Positions 4,782-11,731 of a stretch of DNA of 11,731 bases are shown piece after piece. The stretch covers positions 1 to 11,731 of the forward strand of contig JASLCA010000038.1 in the NCBI GenBank assembly GCA_030146225.1, in the 5' to 3' direction. The translations under genes and the position numbers were made by a program. Source of the stretch: Sphingobacterium sp. (lineage in GTDB: Bacteria > Bacteroidota > Bacteroidia > Sphingobacteriales > Sphingobacteriaceae). Each line of letters begins with the position of its first letter. Position 1 is the first letter of the stretch. A model generated the notes under the pieces. That model did no database searches. It worked only from the letters and a program-made list of their open reading frames with translations, and had not been told where the DNA came from.

Positions 4782-6960
4782 GTTCCACAGCTGTGTTTAA
4801 TTCGGCTTGCTGCTCATCACTGTTTTGCGTAATCTCTTGCGTCACCTTGTTTAAATCTCCGGAAATTTTATTTAAAAACTGTAATTGCTCCGTAATTAAA
4901 TCTGCATTTTCATCTACTTGTTCCAGACGATCTATATACTCTGGGAAGTTCGTGTAATTTTGAAAGCCATCCTGACCTACACTGGGCAAGCTGTTAATCG
5001 CCTTTTCCAAGTCATTTAATATCCTTTTCAATATTTTCAGGTGATCCTTGTTGAAAAAGCTATTCGCTGTTTGATCCACCTGCACAAGTAAGTTGGCGGT
5101 ATGAGAAGAAAAAATATGACTCAGGATAACAAAACGGTTGACATCCTTGGTATGTTTCTGTCGCCACTTAGGCTCCGTCAGCATCCGCTGAAAGGTAGAA
5201 CCCATGTTGGCCGATGCAATATAAACCTCTTTACGCGCCAGCTTATAGGCGGTAATAGAAAGGTGCTGGCCATTTGACATCTCAAAGGCTTTGGTGATAT
5301 AATTGTAATTGGCGATAAGCAATGCGCGCATGTTATTTCTAAACTGGGTGCTTTCCCAATTGGGAAAGATAACATAGCTCGATACAAATGCAATCAGACC
5401 GCCTAGGAAGGTGTCCAATACCCGTTCCTGCGCCATCTCAAAGGTATTCATCCCATTGAAGCTAAGCATGATTAGGACATAGGGAGTCATAAAAAGCACC
5501 GCTACAATATAATTAACTCGGAAGAGACTGTAAGCGGTCAGGAAGAAGAAGATCAGCAGGATAAAGCGAATAGTTTCATCTTGAATAAAAATAACAACCA
5601 CAGCACCTATAATACCCCCGATTACTGTACCGATAAGCCGTTGCATATTACGTTCTTGGGTAAGCCCAAAACCCGGCTTAAGGATGACCATAATGGTGAG
5701 CAAGGTCCAGTAGATACCATTGGGGTTGAAGTTAATCAAGCTTAAGGTGAGGTAAGTCCCCGACAATACAATAGCCATCCGCAGTGCATGCCTAAAGAAG
5801 GAAGACTCCAGACTTAAGTTACTTCTAAACTTCTTCCAGTCGATTTGATCCCGTGTAATAAACTGCGAGGCCGAGTCAATTTCCTCTTTGGGAATCTCGG
5901 ATATTTGCGAAGCACTATAACTGTAAATACTATCTAAAAACTTAGCAATCGTACGGATATTAATAATAATCTTTTTAAGCGGGATGGTATTCATGTTTTT
6001 CTTATCCAGCTTGTCTACAGCCTCCATAAGCGAGCTTATGTCCTTTTCAAAATTATAAAGCGCTTTTGGACTTTTATTTGCATTAATGGCATAAGCCATA
6101 TTATCCATCTCGTTTGTAATCTTTAAGAGCACATGCTTAAAGGCTGGCAGTATGCCTGTATGACCATAGGTCTTTTTAATAGCATTATAATCATACTGCG
6201 TGGTCATGCTCTGCTCAAAAAGATCCACAATATCCGAAAATATTAAGGTCAAGAAGCGACCTATTTTGGTGGTATCCTTTATTGATCGTTTACTTTGAAA
6301 GAGAATATCCCGCACTTGTTCTTGATGCGCATGTACCTCAACTTGCTTTTCAATTAACTTTAAATAATTCTCATCAAAATCAGTTTTCGGATCATAGAAA
6401 TTAGCTTTAAGACGGGTATAATCCGCTACCTGACGAATGGATTCCGAAAGTTCTTGCTGCGCAATGCGATACGGCCGGATCTGTATAAGGGACATACTAA
6501 TCAACATATACCAGACTCCGCCGATAGCTATATATAATAGATGTATCCATTGATCACTACTATTAAAATCCCCTCGTACATTGATCAGCATCATTAGGGT
6601 AGCCATAGAGCCCACCGTTGCGGCGCGGGCATTGAATACCGCAAGCATAGAAAAGCTAAAGCTTAAGAGCGCTATACCGATGCTGGTTAAGGTCACAGAA
6701 TGATTAATCTGAGTAATGATCAGGTAGGTGAACATGCAGAGCAAAGCGGTGGAGAGCATGCCCAGTCGGCGATGCGAAGGCGCTCCAGGCGTATCAGATA
6801 AGCCTTCAAGCAAGGCTCCTAAGGATATAAGGGTTCCAACATGGAAGCTGCCAAAGTAGGCACATACCATAACGGGGACAATACATCCAAATGTGATTTT
6901 TAACCCTTCAGAAAAGTACTGGCTATAAAAAAAGTTGCTAATTTCCTTGGTCCTCTCCAT
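4774..6960 (-). CDS. FUSC-family (YccS-like) integral membrane protein, putative exporter
   Basis: A 728-aa inner-membrane protein (734 aa if a GTG at 6976-6978 is used). Numbering here is from the GTG. It has the duplicated layout of the YccS/FUSC (fusaric acid resistance, aromatic acid exporter) family: an N-terminal bundle of hydrophobic segments (about 27-165), a soluble helical region (about 170-390), a second bundle (about 398-540, containing GIYWTLLTIMVILKPGFG, 421-438), and a helical soluble C-terminus (about 545-734). WTLLTIMVILKPGFG followed by ER and R(L/I)xGTxxG is characteristic of the FUSC_2-type domain. The ATG at 6958-6960 is preferred because it puts the conserved FFYSQYFSEGLK segment near the N-terminus; neither start has a Shine-Dalgarno. 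It is first in an operon with ypdA, overlapping by 8 nt. The transported compound is unknown. Confidence 0.88.
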   Translation of the reverse strand: MERTKEISNFFYSQYFSEGLKITFGCIVPVMVCAYFGSFHVGTLISLGALLEGLSDTPGAPSHRRLGMLSTALLCMFTYLIITQINHSVTLTSIGIALLSFSFSMLAVFNARAATVGSMATLMMLINVRGDFNSSDQWIHLLYIAIGGVWYMLISMSLIQIRPYRIAQQELSESIRQVADYTRLKANFYDPKTDFDENYLKLIEKQVEVHAHQEQVRDILFQSKRSIKDTTKIGRFLTLIFSDIVDLFEQSMTTQYDYNAIKKTYGHTGILPAFKHVLLKITNEMDNMAYAINANKSPKALYNFEKDISSLMEAVDKLDKKNMNTIPLKKIIINIRTIAKFLDSIYSYSASQISEIPKEEIDSASQFITRDQIDWKKFRSNLSLESSFFRHALRMAIVLSGTYLTLSLINFNPNGIYWTLLTIMVILKPGFGLTQERNMQRLIGTVIGGIIGAVVVIFIQDETIRFILLIFFFLTAYSLFRVNYIVAVLFMTPYVLIMLSFNGMNTFEMAQERVLDTFLGGLIAFVSSYVIFPNWESTQFRNNMRALLIANYNYITKAFEMSNGQHLSITAYKLARKEVYIASANMGSTFQRMLTEPKWRQKHTKDVNRFVILSHIFSSHTANLLVQVDQTANSFFNKDHLKILKRILNDLEKAINSLPSVGQDGFQNYTNFPEYIDRLEQVDENADLITEQLQFLNKISGDLNKVTQEITQNSDEQQAELNTAVEHG

Positions 6961-7010
6961 AGAATAATCAAAAAGCACTTAAAAACAATGTGGAACGAAA
7001 AATACTTGCT

Positions 7011-7018
7011 CAAACTTA
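7011..7018 (-). promoter_or_regulatory. Candidate -7 element for the FUSC-ypdA operon
   Basis: Read on the - strand this is TAAGTTTG, an exact match to the Bacteroidota -7 consensus TAnnTTTG, about 50 nt before the preferred FUSC ATG. No good -33 TTTG is present at 19-21 nt upstream, which lowers confidence. Confidence 0.35.
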
Positions 7019-7212
7019 CAAAAAAAATGTAACCCTGACTCTCTTAAACCCCATAAAATAAGCAAGGGGAGAAGCGGGCTGTTTTTTCAATTTACTGAAA
7101 ATACGTTTTATTGTGTATTATTTTAGGTTTTTTGTAATATAAATACATTTTGTATAATTCTTTTTCATTTTATTATTGCTTTTAATACAATAATTATATA
7201 ATTTAGGACGAT

Positions 7213-7243
7213 TTTGAGTTTTAATAAAACTCTACTACCTTGT
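7213..7243 (+). promoter_or_regulatory. Candidate ppc promoter with a perfect 17-bp dyad in its spacer
   Basis: TTTG (7213-7216) is an exact -33 match. After 19 nt comes TACCTTGT (7236-7243), a partial match to -7 TAnnTTTG. The spacer holds a perfect inverted repeat, GAGTTTTA-A-TAAAACTC (7216-7232), an obvious candidate binding site for a dimeric regulator. If correct, transcription would start near 7250, leaving a leader of about 100 nt. Confidence 0.35.
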
Positions 7244-7351
7244 AAATTCCCTGTTTTTTAAAACAAGAAATAGCCACGATTGCCAAGCAAGATCAGGAAT
7301 GAAAAGAAGTTGGATTTTCCATATGGCAATTAAAATGAAAATTATTAAAAT

Positions 7352-9925
7352 ATGAAACTAAGCCAAAAACAATCCGTATTCCATAATGAGGTGCTCACAC
7401 GCTTTGACCTGTATAAGAGTCTGTTTTTAACATTGCCCTTTCAACGGGTTCAGCATACGGGAACAATCTTACCCTTCTTTACCACACATTGTGAAAAAGG
7501 TATTGAAGAGCATTTGACTCCAGAAAATATTATAGAGAGTTTCTTTGGACAATATGAACAGTATGTGCAAGAGGATGATCGGATGGATTTTCTCTTTCGC
7601 ATAGTACAATATATTGAGCGGCAGGTGGTCTTGTTTGACGCTGTAGAGGATTCCGCATTTCAGGCGGTTGGCAAGAATGATGAGCTAGGGGTCTTGCAAT
7701 CCCTCTTTCATCAAGCTAAGGAAAATCCAGTACTCAAAGGAAAGATCGTGGACAAGTTACGGGACTTTTCCGTACGTCTGGTTTTAACGGCGCATCCTAC
7801 CCAGTTTTACCCAGGACCAGTACTTTCCATTATTACGGATTTAATAAAGGCTTTAAAGACAAATGATCTGTCTAATATACAGTTGCTGTTGCATCAATTG
7901 GGGAAAACTCCCTTTATTAATAAAGAAAAGCCCACCCCTACAGATGAGGCCGCGAGCTTAGCTTGGTTTTTAGAAAATGTATTTTACAAGGTGGCTTCTG
8001 AGATTCAATCAAAGATTGACAGTGAGTTGGAAGTGCCTATTGAAGACGTGAAGCAATTGATTGAATTGGGCTTTTGGCCAGGAGGAGATCGCGATGGCAA
8101 CCCTAATGTCACTGCCGAAAGTACCCGGAAGGTCGCTACCATGCTCCGCACCATCTTATTCCGTTGTTACTATCGAGACTTCCGCGTAGTAAAGCGTAGG
8201 ATAACATTTCGAGGGGTGGAGAAATACCTGGATGTATTACAGCATTTATTTTATGAAAACAGCTTTAATCCACAAGAAAACCCGCAGGATGAGACGGCTA
8301 AGATATTAGAGAATCTAAATGCCATTAAAGATGTGCTAAATGCAGATCATGAAGGCCTATTTGTAGAGGTAGTGGAAGATCTAATTCGGAAGGTAGTAAC
8401 CTTTGGCTGTTATTTTACAACCTTAGATATTCGCCAAGACAGTAGTATTTTAAGAAACACCTTTAATTACCTAGTAGAACATCATGCCGCGACGGGAATT
8501 GACCTACCCACTGCTTTAGCATCCGAAGAAGCTTTGCAAAAGGCAATACCTTTTTCAGAATTAACATTAGGCTTTGAGGAGCATGCAGATAAATTGATCT
8601 TGGATACTTTACAAGTGATCGATTTATTAAAAGAAATCCAAAAGTCAGGCAGTGAGCGTGCCGCACAACGCTTTATAATTAGCAACTGTCAACAACCATC
8701 AGACATCTTAAGCTTGATGCAACTCTTCTTATGGTCAGGCTGGAAGAAAGATCAGCTAACCATAGATTTTGTGCCTTTGTTTGAAACGGTAGATGATCTC
8801 TCAAGGGCAGCCGATGTGATGCGTAATCTCTATGCAAACAAGGCCTATGCAGCACATATTAAACAAAGAGGCAACAAGCAGACAATTATGTTAGGCTTTT
8901 CGGATAGCACCAAGGATGGCGGCTATTTAATGGCAAACTGGTCTATCTACAAAGCCAAGATTGAGTTGACGACCATTGCTCGCGAATACGATGTAGATCT
9001 GGTATTCTTTGATGGTAGAGGTGGGCCTCCTGCCCGTGGAGGTGGTAAGACGCAGAAGTTTTATGCATCTATGGGCCGCGAGATTGCCAATAAGCATATT
9101 CAGTTGACTATTCAAGGGCAGACCATAAGTTCTCAGTATGGCTCTTTGGAGACAGCTCAATTTAATATAGAGCAGCTGTTACAGGCTGGCATGCTCTCTG
9201 AACTTGCTCAAAAGGATGGCGATACCCTAACTGCTAAACAGAAGTCCATTATTGATCAGATGGCACAGGAGAGCTATAAGAAGTTTATGGGGCTGCGTCA
9301 AAATCCCTTATTCCTTAGTTACCTAGAGACATTGAGTCCATTGAAGGAGCTATCAGAAGTTAATATCAGTAGTAGACCTGTGAAACGCAATTCAGGTAAG
9401 GAATTGCGCCTTGAGGACCTGCGAGCAATTAGTTTTGTGACGGCTTGGAGTCAATTGAAGCAAAATATACCTGGATTTTACGGTGTGGGCACAGCCTTAC
9501 GCTGGGCAGAGGAAAACAATCTTTGGTCCTATGTGAAAAATCTTTACGAAAGTTCAGGGATGTTTAAGACCATTATAGACAACTGTATGATGTCGATGAC
9601 CAAGTCTAACTTTGACATTACTGCATATATGCAAACGGATGAGAAGTTTGGCGATTTCTGGCTGATGCTGCGTGAGGAGTATGAGTTGACAAAAACATAT
9701 GCCTTGAAGCTCAGCGGTAATGCGGTTCTTATGGAAGATTATCCGGTAGATCGGGCTTCCATTTTAGCACGCGAAAAGATTGTCTTGCCACTTTTGATAA
9801 TCCAGCATTATGCGATACGCACCTTGCAGTACAGCGATATTTCCGAAGACAAGGAGCGTGCTTATAAAAAACTTATTGCGCGTACGATATATGGTGTGGT
9901 GAATGCAGGAAGAAATTTAGCCTAG
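7352..9925 (+). CDS. ppc: Phosphoenolpyruvate carboxylase, divergent form
   Basis: An 857-aa cytosolic enzyme that carboxylates phosphoenolpyruvate with bicarbonate to oxaloacetate, refilling the TCA cycle. Catalytic landmarks are LTAHPTQ (145-151, H148 matching essential His138 of E. coli), GGDRDGNP (244-251), LDIRQDS (358-364), GFSDSTKDGG (515-524), FDGRGGPPARGGG (553-565, with R556 and R562 matching Arg581 and Arg587 of E. coli), and SSRPVKR (673-679). Several signature motifs are altered: D554 replaces the usual His of FHGRGG; TEQGE reads TIQGQ (586-590); RAIPW reads RAISF (691-695); and the usual C-terminal RNTG reads RNLA. Catalytic residues are kept, so it should be active, but allosteric behaviour may differ. 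Length is slightly below E. coli (883 aa). The ATG at 7352 lacks a Shine-Dalgarno and overlaps the stop of a short upstream frame. The 78-nt gap downstream shows no strong terminator. Confidence 0.95.
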   Translation: MKLSQKQSVFHNEVLTRFDLYKSLFLTLPFQRVQHTGTILPFFTTHCEKGIEEHLTPENIIESFFGQYEQYVQEDDRMDFLFRIVQYIERQVVLFDAVEDSAFQAVGKNDELGVLQSLFHQAKENPVLKGKIVDKLRDFSVRLVLTAHPTQFYPGPVLSIITDLIKALKTNDLSNIQLLLHQLGKTPFINKEKPTPTDEAASLAWFLENVFYKVASEIQSKIDSELEVPIEDVKQLIELGFWPGGDRDGNPNVTAESTRKVATMLRTILFRCYYRDFRVVKRRITFRGVEKYLDVLQHLFYENSFNPQENPQDETAKILENLNAIKDVLNADHEGLFVEVVEDLIRKVVTFGCYFTTLDIRQDSSILRNTFNYLVEHHAATGIDLPTALASEEALQKAIPFSELTLGFEEHADKLILDTLQVIDLLKEIQKSGSERAAQRFIISNCQQPSDILSLMQLFLWSGWKKDQLTIDFVPLFETVDDLSRAADVMRNLYANKAYAAHIKQRGNKQTIMLGFSDSTKDGGYLMANWSIYKAKIELTTIAREYDVDLVFFDGRGGPPARGGGKTQKFYASMGREIANKHIQLTIQGQTISSQYGSLETAQFNIEQLLQAGMLSELAQKDGDTLTAKQKSIIDQMAQESYKKFMGLRQNPLFLSYLETLSPLKELSEVNISSRPVKRNSGKELRLEDLRAISFVTAWSQLKQNIPGFYGVGTALRWAEENNLWSYVKNLYESSGMFKTIIDNCMMSMTKSNFDITAYMQTDEKFGDFWLMLREEYELTKTYALKLSGNAVLMEDYPVDRASILAREKIVLPLLIIQHYAIRTLQYSDISEDKERAYKKLIARTIYGVVNAGRNLA

Positions 9926-9973
9926 TATAAGATAAGTATGTTGTTTATTTAACTATTAAATGGAATATTTTCT

Positions 9974-9981
9974 TATTTTTG
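9974..9981 (+). promoter_or_regulatory. -7 element for the lipoprotein gene
   Basis: TATTTTTG is an exact match to the Bacteroidota -7 consensus TAnnTTTG, 22 nt before the next ATG. This implies a short leader of roughly 15 nt. A -33 TTTG is not evident; TTTA at 9948-9951 with 22-nt spacing is the nearest. Confidence 0.45.
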
Positions 9982-10003
9982 TGCTATCATAAATAGTAAA
10001 GAG

Positions 10004-10561
10004 ATGAAATTAAATACTTTATTTGTTGCGAGTGTATGTGCAAGCGCGTTGTTTGCTTCTTGTAATCCAAAGACGGCTACAGACAATCAACTGAAATATA
10101 CACATACAACTTTAGCGGATGGTGATGCTTATCATTTTTACCAAGTAGTAGGTTCGAAAGTTAACTATGAGCTTGATTACGCTACTTCATTTGCGCAATC
10201 TGCGAATTCAGCACAGGCTAAGCAAGTGGCTGCAAAGGTTAAGGAAGTTTATGGTGCTATTATTCCATTGATGGATAGTTTAGCTATTGTTAACCATGTT
10301 GATTTCCCGATTAAAGGTGCTGAGCGCTTTGTAGCTGCAACCGCAGATTCTACTTCAGCAGCAGCAACTGCTGTAGCGCATACAGACGAGGATTACGTGA
10401 AACATGTATTAAAGCAGACTACGGCTGTTAAAACTCAATTTGAGCGTTTAAGCAACAATACCAATGAGGGACTAAGAGATTTCGCTAGAGCACAAATGGC
10501 GAATGTGAACGATCTGTTTACACTTGCTGGTGGCAAGGCTGATGCGCATGCAAAACACTAG
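10004..10561 (+). CDS. Putative lipoprotein, DUF4142-like helical protein
   Basis: A 185-aa exported protein of unknown function. Residues 1-20 form a lipoprotein signal: a Lys near the start, a hydrophobic core, then LFASC with lipidation predicted at C20. The mature part is mostly helical and rich in Ala, Gln and Lys. The pattern resembles DUF4142 proteins (ferritin-like four-helix proteins common in Bacteroidota): a paired-helix segment SFAQSANSAQAKQVAAKVKE (62-81), and a C-terminal SNNTNEGLRDFARAQMANVNDL (150-171), similar to the DUF4142 ending in which Asn-Pro and FA motifs precede the last helix. The match is remote, so DUF4142 is tentative. A low-complexity Ala/Ser/Thr stretch (111-126) links the halves. 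It has its own promoter candidate just upstream and a very strong terminator downstream, so it is probably monocistronic. Confidence 0.8.
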   Translation: MKLNTLFVASVCASALFASCNPKTATDNQLKYTHTTLADGDAYHFYQVVGSKVNYELDYATSFAQSANSAQAKQVAAKVKEVYGAIIPLMDSLAIVNHVDFPIKGAERFVAATADSTSAAATAVAHTDEDYVKHVLKQTTAVKTQFERLSNNTNEGLRDFARAQMANVNDLFTLAGGKADAHAKH

Positions 10562-10582
10562 TTTTTCTTAAAAAATATTTTG

Positions 10583-10624
10583 AATGCCGCCTCGCTAGTT
10601 AATTAGTGAGGCGGCATTTTTTTT
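10583..10624 (+). terminator. Strong Rho-independent terminator after the lipoprotein gene
   Basis: A 15-bp stem, AATGCCGCCTCGCTA (10583-10597) with TAGTGAGGCGGCATT (10604-10618), has one G/T position and a 6-nt loop. It is followed by a run of eight T (10617-10624). It is far more GC-rich than its surroundings and starts 22 nt after the stop codon. Confidence 0.95.
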
Positions 10625-10718
10625 ACTATTATCTGATGACTTAATCTTAAGTTAATATTGGATTTCTTATTATTGTGCATTACTATGTAACTATTACTTC
10701 ATCTTTAAAGATAAATCA

Positions 10719-11597
10719 GTGAGATACGGAGCTATTGATATCGGTTCGAATGCTGTAAGGCTATTGATCGCCGAGATAAACGAAGAAAAACAACCTATTA
10801 GTTTTAAGAAGGAAGCCTTGATCCGTGTGCCACTGCGTTTAGGTGATGATGCATTTATCAACCAGCATATTTCTAAAACAAAGTTTGAAAACCTCGTAAA
10901 GACTATGCAAGCCTTCCATAATTTAATGGAGGTCTATAGAGTAAGCAATTATATGGCTTGTGCTACCTCAGCCATGCGCGATGCCGACAATGGCCCAGAA
11001 ATCGTCAAGGCATGCCAAGCAGTAGGTATAGATATACAGATTATCGATGGCGGTCAAGAAGCTGAGATAATCTACAACAGCCATCTGCAAGATAGCATGG
11101 AGTCCAATAAGGTCTATTTGTATATAGATGTAGGTGGCGGTAGTACAGAAATCTCCCTCTTTGCCAATAAGCAGTTGATCGCATCCCAATCCTTTAACCT
11201 AGGAACCATCCGAATACTAGACAATCAGGATAAGCCCGAGACTTGGGATGAGATGCGCCAGTGGGTGCGTGAGCATACCAAGATGTACAAGGATATACAT
11301 GGTATCGGTACAGGGGGCAATATCAACAAACTCTCGCGTATTGCCAATGAGAAGCAAGACAAGCCGATGTCCTATGCCAAATTAAAGGCTATATATGATC
11401 ATCTAAATGGCTATTCTTTAAAGGATAGGATTCAGGTACTAGGTCTTAAGCAGGATAGGGCAGATGTTATTATTCCTGCTGCGGAGATATTTTTAACGAT
11501 TATGAAGGTCGGACATCTTAAAAATATTGTAGCACCACGGGTAGGCCTGGTAGATGGAATAATTCAGACTTTGATAGCGAGGGACTTACAGAAATAA
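10719..11597 (+). CDS. ppx: Ppx/GppA-family phosphatase (probable exopolyphosphatase), one-module form, GTG start
   Basis: A 292-aa protein of the ASKHA-fold Ppx/GppA family, which removes terminal phosphate from polyphosphate or pppGpp. The first phosphate-binding loop is AIDIGSNAVRLLI (5-17). ATSAMRDADNG (82-92) follows. IIDGGQEAEIIY (108-119) carries the expected catalytic Glu at E114; the first Glu of the usual G-x-E-E-A motif is Gln here. The second loop is DVGGGSTEIS (137-146), and GIGTGGNINKLS (195-206) is the third. It ends near residue 290, so it lacks the C-terminal HD-type domain of E. coli Ppx (513 aa), as do short family members in other bacteria. The start is GTG at 10719, placing the usual RYGAIDIGSN at the very N-terminus; no in-frame ATG was found upstream. 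No polyphosphate kinase gene is in the window, so choosing Ppx over GppA activity is inference. Confidence 0.92.
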   Translation: MRYGAIDIGSNAVRLLIAEINEEKQPISFKKEALIRVPLRLGDDAFINQHISKTKFENLVKTMQAFHNLMEVYRVSNYMACATSAMRDADNGPEIVKACQAVGIDIQIIDGGQEAEIIYNSHLQDSMESNKVYLYIDVGGGSTEISLFANKQLIASQSFNLGTIRILDNQDKPETWDEMRQWVREHTKMYKDIHGIGTGGNINKLSRIANEKQDKPMSYAKLKAIYDHLNGYSLKDRIQVLGLKQDRADVIIPAAEIFLTIMKVGHLKNIVAPRVGLVDGIIQTLIARDLQK

Positions 11598-11619
11598 TGC
11601 TTTAAAGGCAGTTATTTCC

Positions 11620-11650
11620 TTTACAATTGTCTCGAAAATATATACATTTG
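11620..11650 (+). promoter_or_regulatory. Promoter for tRNA-Leu
   Basis: TTTA (11620-11623) lies exactly 19 nt before TACATTTG (11643-11650). The -7 element is an exact match to TAnnTTTG and the -33 matches 3 of 4. The tRNA gene starts 10 nt after the -7 element, as expected for a short 5' leader. Confidence 0.6.
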
Positions 11651-11660
11651 TGCTACAGCA

Positions 11661-11731
11661 GCCCAGGTGGCGAAATTGGTAGACGTACCATCTTGAGGGG
11701 GTGGCGCTCGCAAGGGCATGGCAGTTCGAAT
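11661..11731 (+). tRNA. trnL: tRNA-Leu (anticodon GAG), 3' end outside window
   Basis: The gene begins with acceptor strand GCCCAGG (11661-11667), then a D arm of the class II type. The anticodon stem pairs CCATC with GGTGG (one T/G) around loop TTGAGGG, giving anticodon GAG, which reads Leu codons CUC and CUU. A long variable arm (GCTC-gcaa-GGGC) marks it as a class II tRNA, as expected for Leu. The window ends in the T loop (TTCGAAT). Confidence 0.95.

Larger units (their letters stand above)
6979..7351. other. Divergent regulatory region between FUSC and ppc
   Basis: This is a 373-nt very AT-rich gap between two divergent genes with no convincing protein gene or structured RNA family. It holds the FUSC -7 candidate at 7011-7018 (- strand), a dyad ATACA-TTT-TGTAT near 7143-7155, the ppc promoter/operator candidate at 7213-7243, and a ppc leader of about 100 nt. 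In that leader ATTGCCA (7279-7285) can pair with TGGCAAT (7324-7330). An 18-codon open frame (7299-7355) ends on the ppc start codon. All regulatory readings are inferred from pattern only. Confidence 0.55.

Noticed and set aside
8463..8685. Two overlapping antisense open frames inside ppc
   Set aside because: They are shadow frames opposite conserved PEP carboxylase sequence, and they overlap one another in different frames.
11603..11623. Small hairpin TAAAGG/CCTTTA after ppx
   Set aside because: The 6-bp AT-rich stem has a 9-nt loop and no T run, and it overlaps the -33 element of the tRNA-Leu promoter, so it was not called a terminator.
1..11731. Possible genomic island between two tRNA genes
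   Set aside because: There is no integrase, no direct repeat of a tRNA 3' end, no compositional break, and the content is mostly core housekeeping genes.

Overview
The window looks like ordinary chromosomal core DNA of a Bacteroidota bacterium, probably of the Sphingobacterium/Pedobacter group. The grounds are AT-rich intergenic DNA, mostly weak or absent Shine-Dalgarno sequences, several TAnnTTTG-type -7 elements, a bacillithiol-type YpdA reductase, a short one-module Ppx, and a type I MurB. The genus is inferred from protein character only. No mobile element, CRISPR array or compositional break was seen.

Layout. The window opens inside a tRNA-Asn gene (anticodon GTT) with a strong terminator, followed 18 nt later by a PfkB-family sugar kinase on the + strand. 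Facing it on the - strand are an ECF sigma factor and, 18 nt behind it, a small cytochrome b5-like heme-binding protein with a GTG start. After a 265-nt gap rich in small dyads comes murB (- strand). murB is divergent from a TetR-family regulator, and the 103-nt gap between them holds a long inverted repeat that could be the operator. tetR converges on, and overlaps by 4 nt, a - strand pair: a YccS-like FUSC membrane protein followed by ypdA, overlapping by 8 nt. After a 373-nt (or 391-nt) AT-rich divergent region come, on the + strand, a divergent phosphoenolpyruvate carboxylase (857 aa), a small lipoprotein resembling DUF4142 proteins, a very strong terminator, a Ppx/GppA phosphatase, and a tRNA-Leu (GAG) cut by the window end.

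How the genes relate. Most are independent housekeeping units: anaplerosis (ppc), peptidoglycan precursor synthesis (murB), and polyphosphate or (p)ppGpp-linked phosphate metabolism (ppx). The physically coupled pairs are FUSC-ypdA, with overlapping reading frames, and sigma factor-cytochrome b5-like, in the same frame and separated by one stop. No complete new system was recognised. The most useful leads are the ypdA product lacking the cysteine found in Firmicutes YpdA, the PEP carboxylase with several altered signature motifs, and dyad-symmetric candidate operators upstream of tetR/murB and of ppc.
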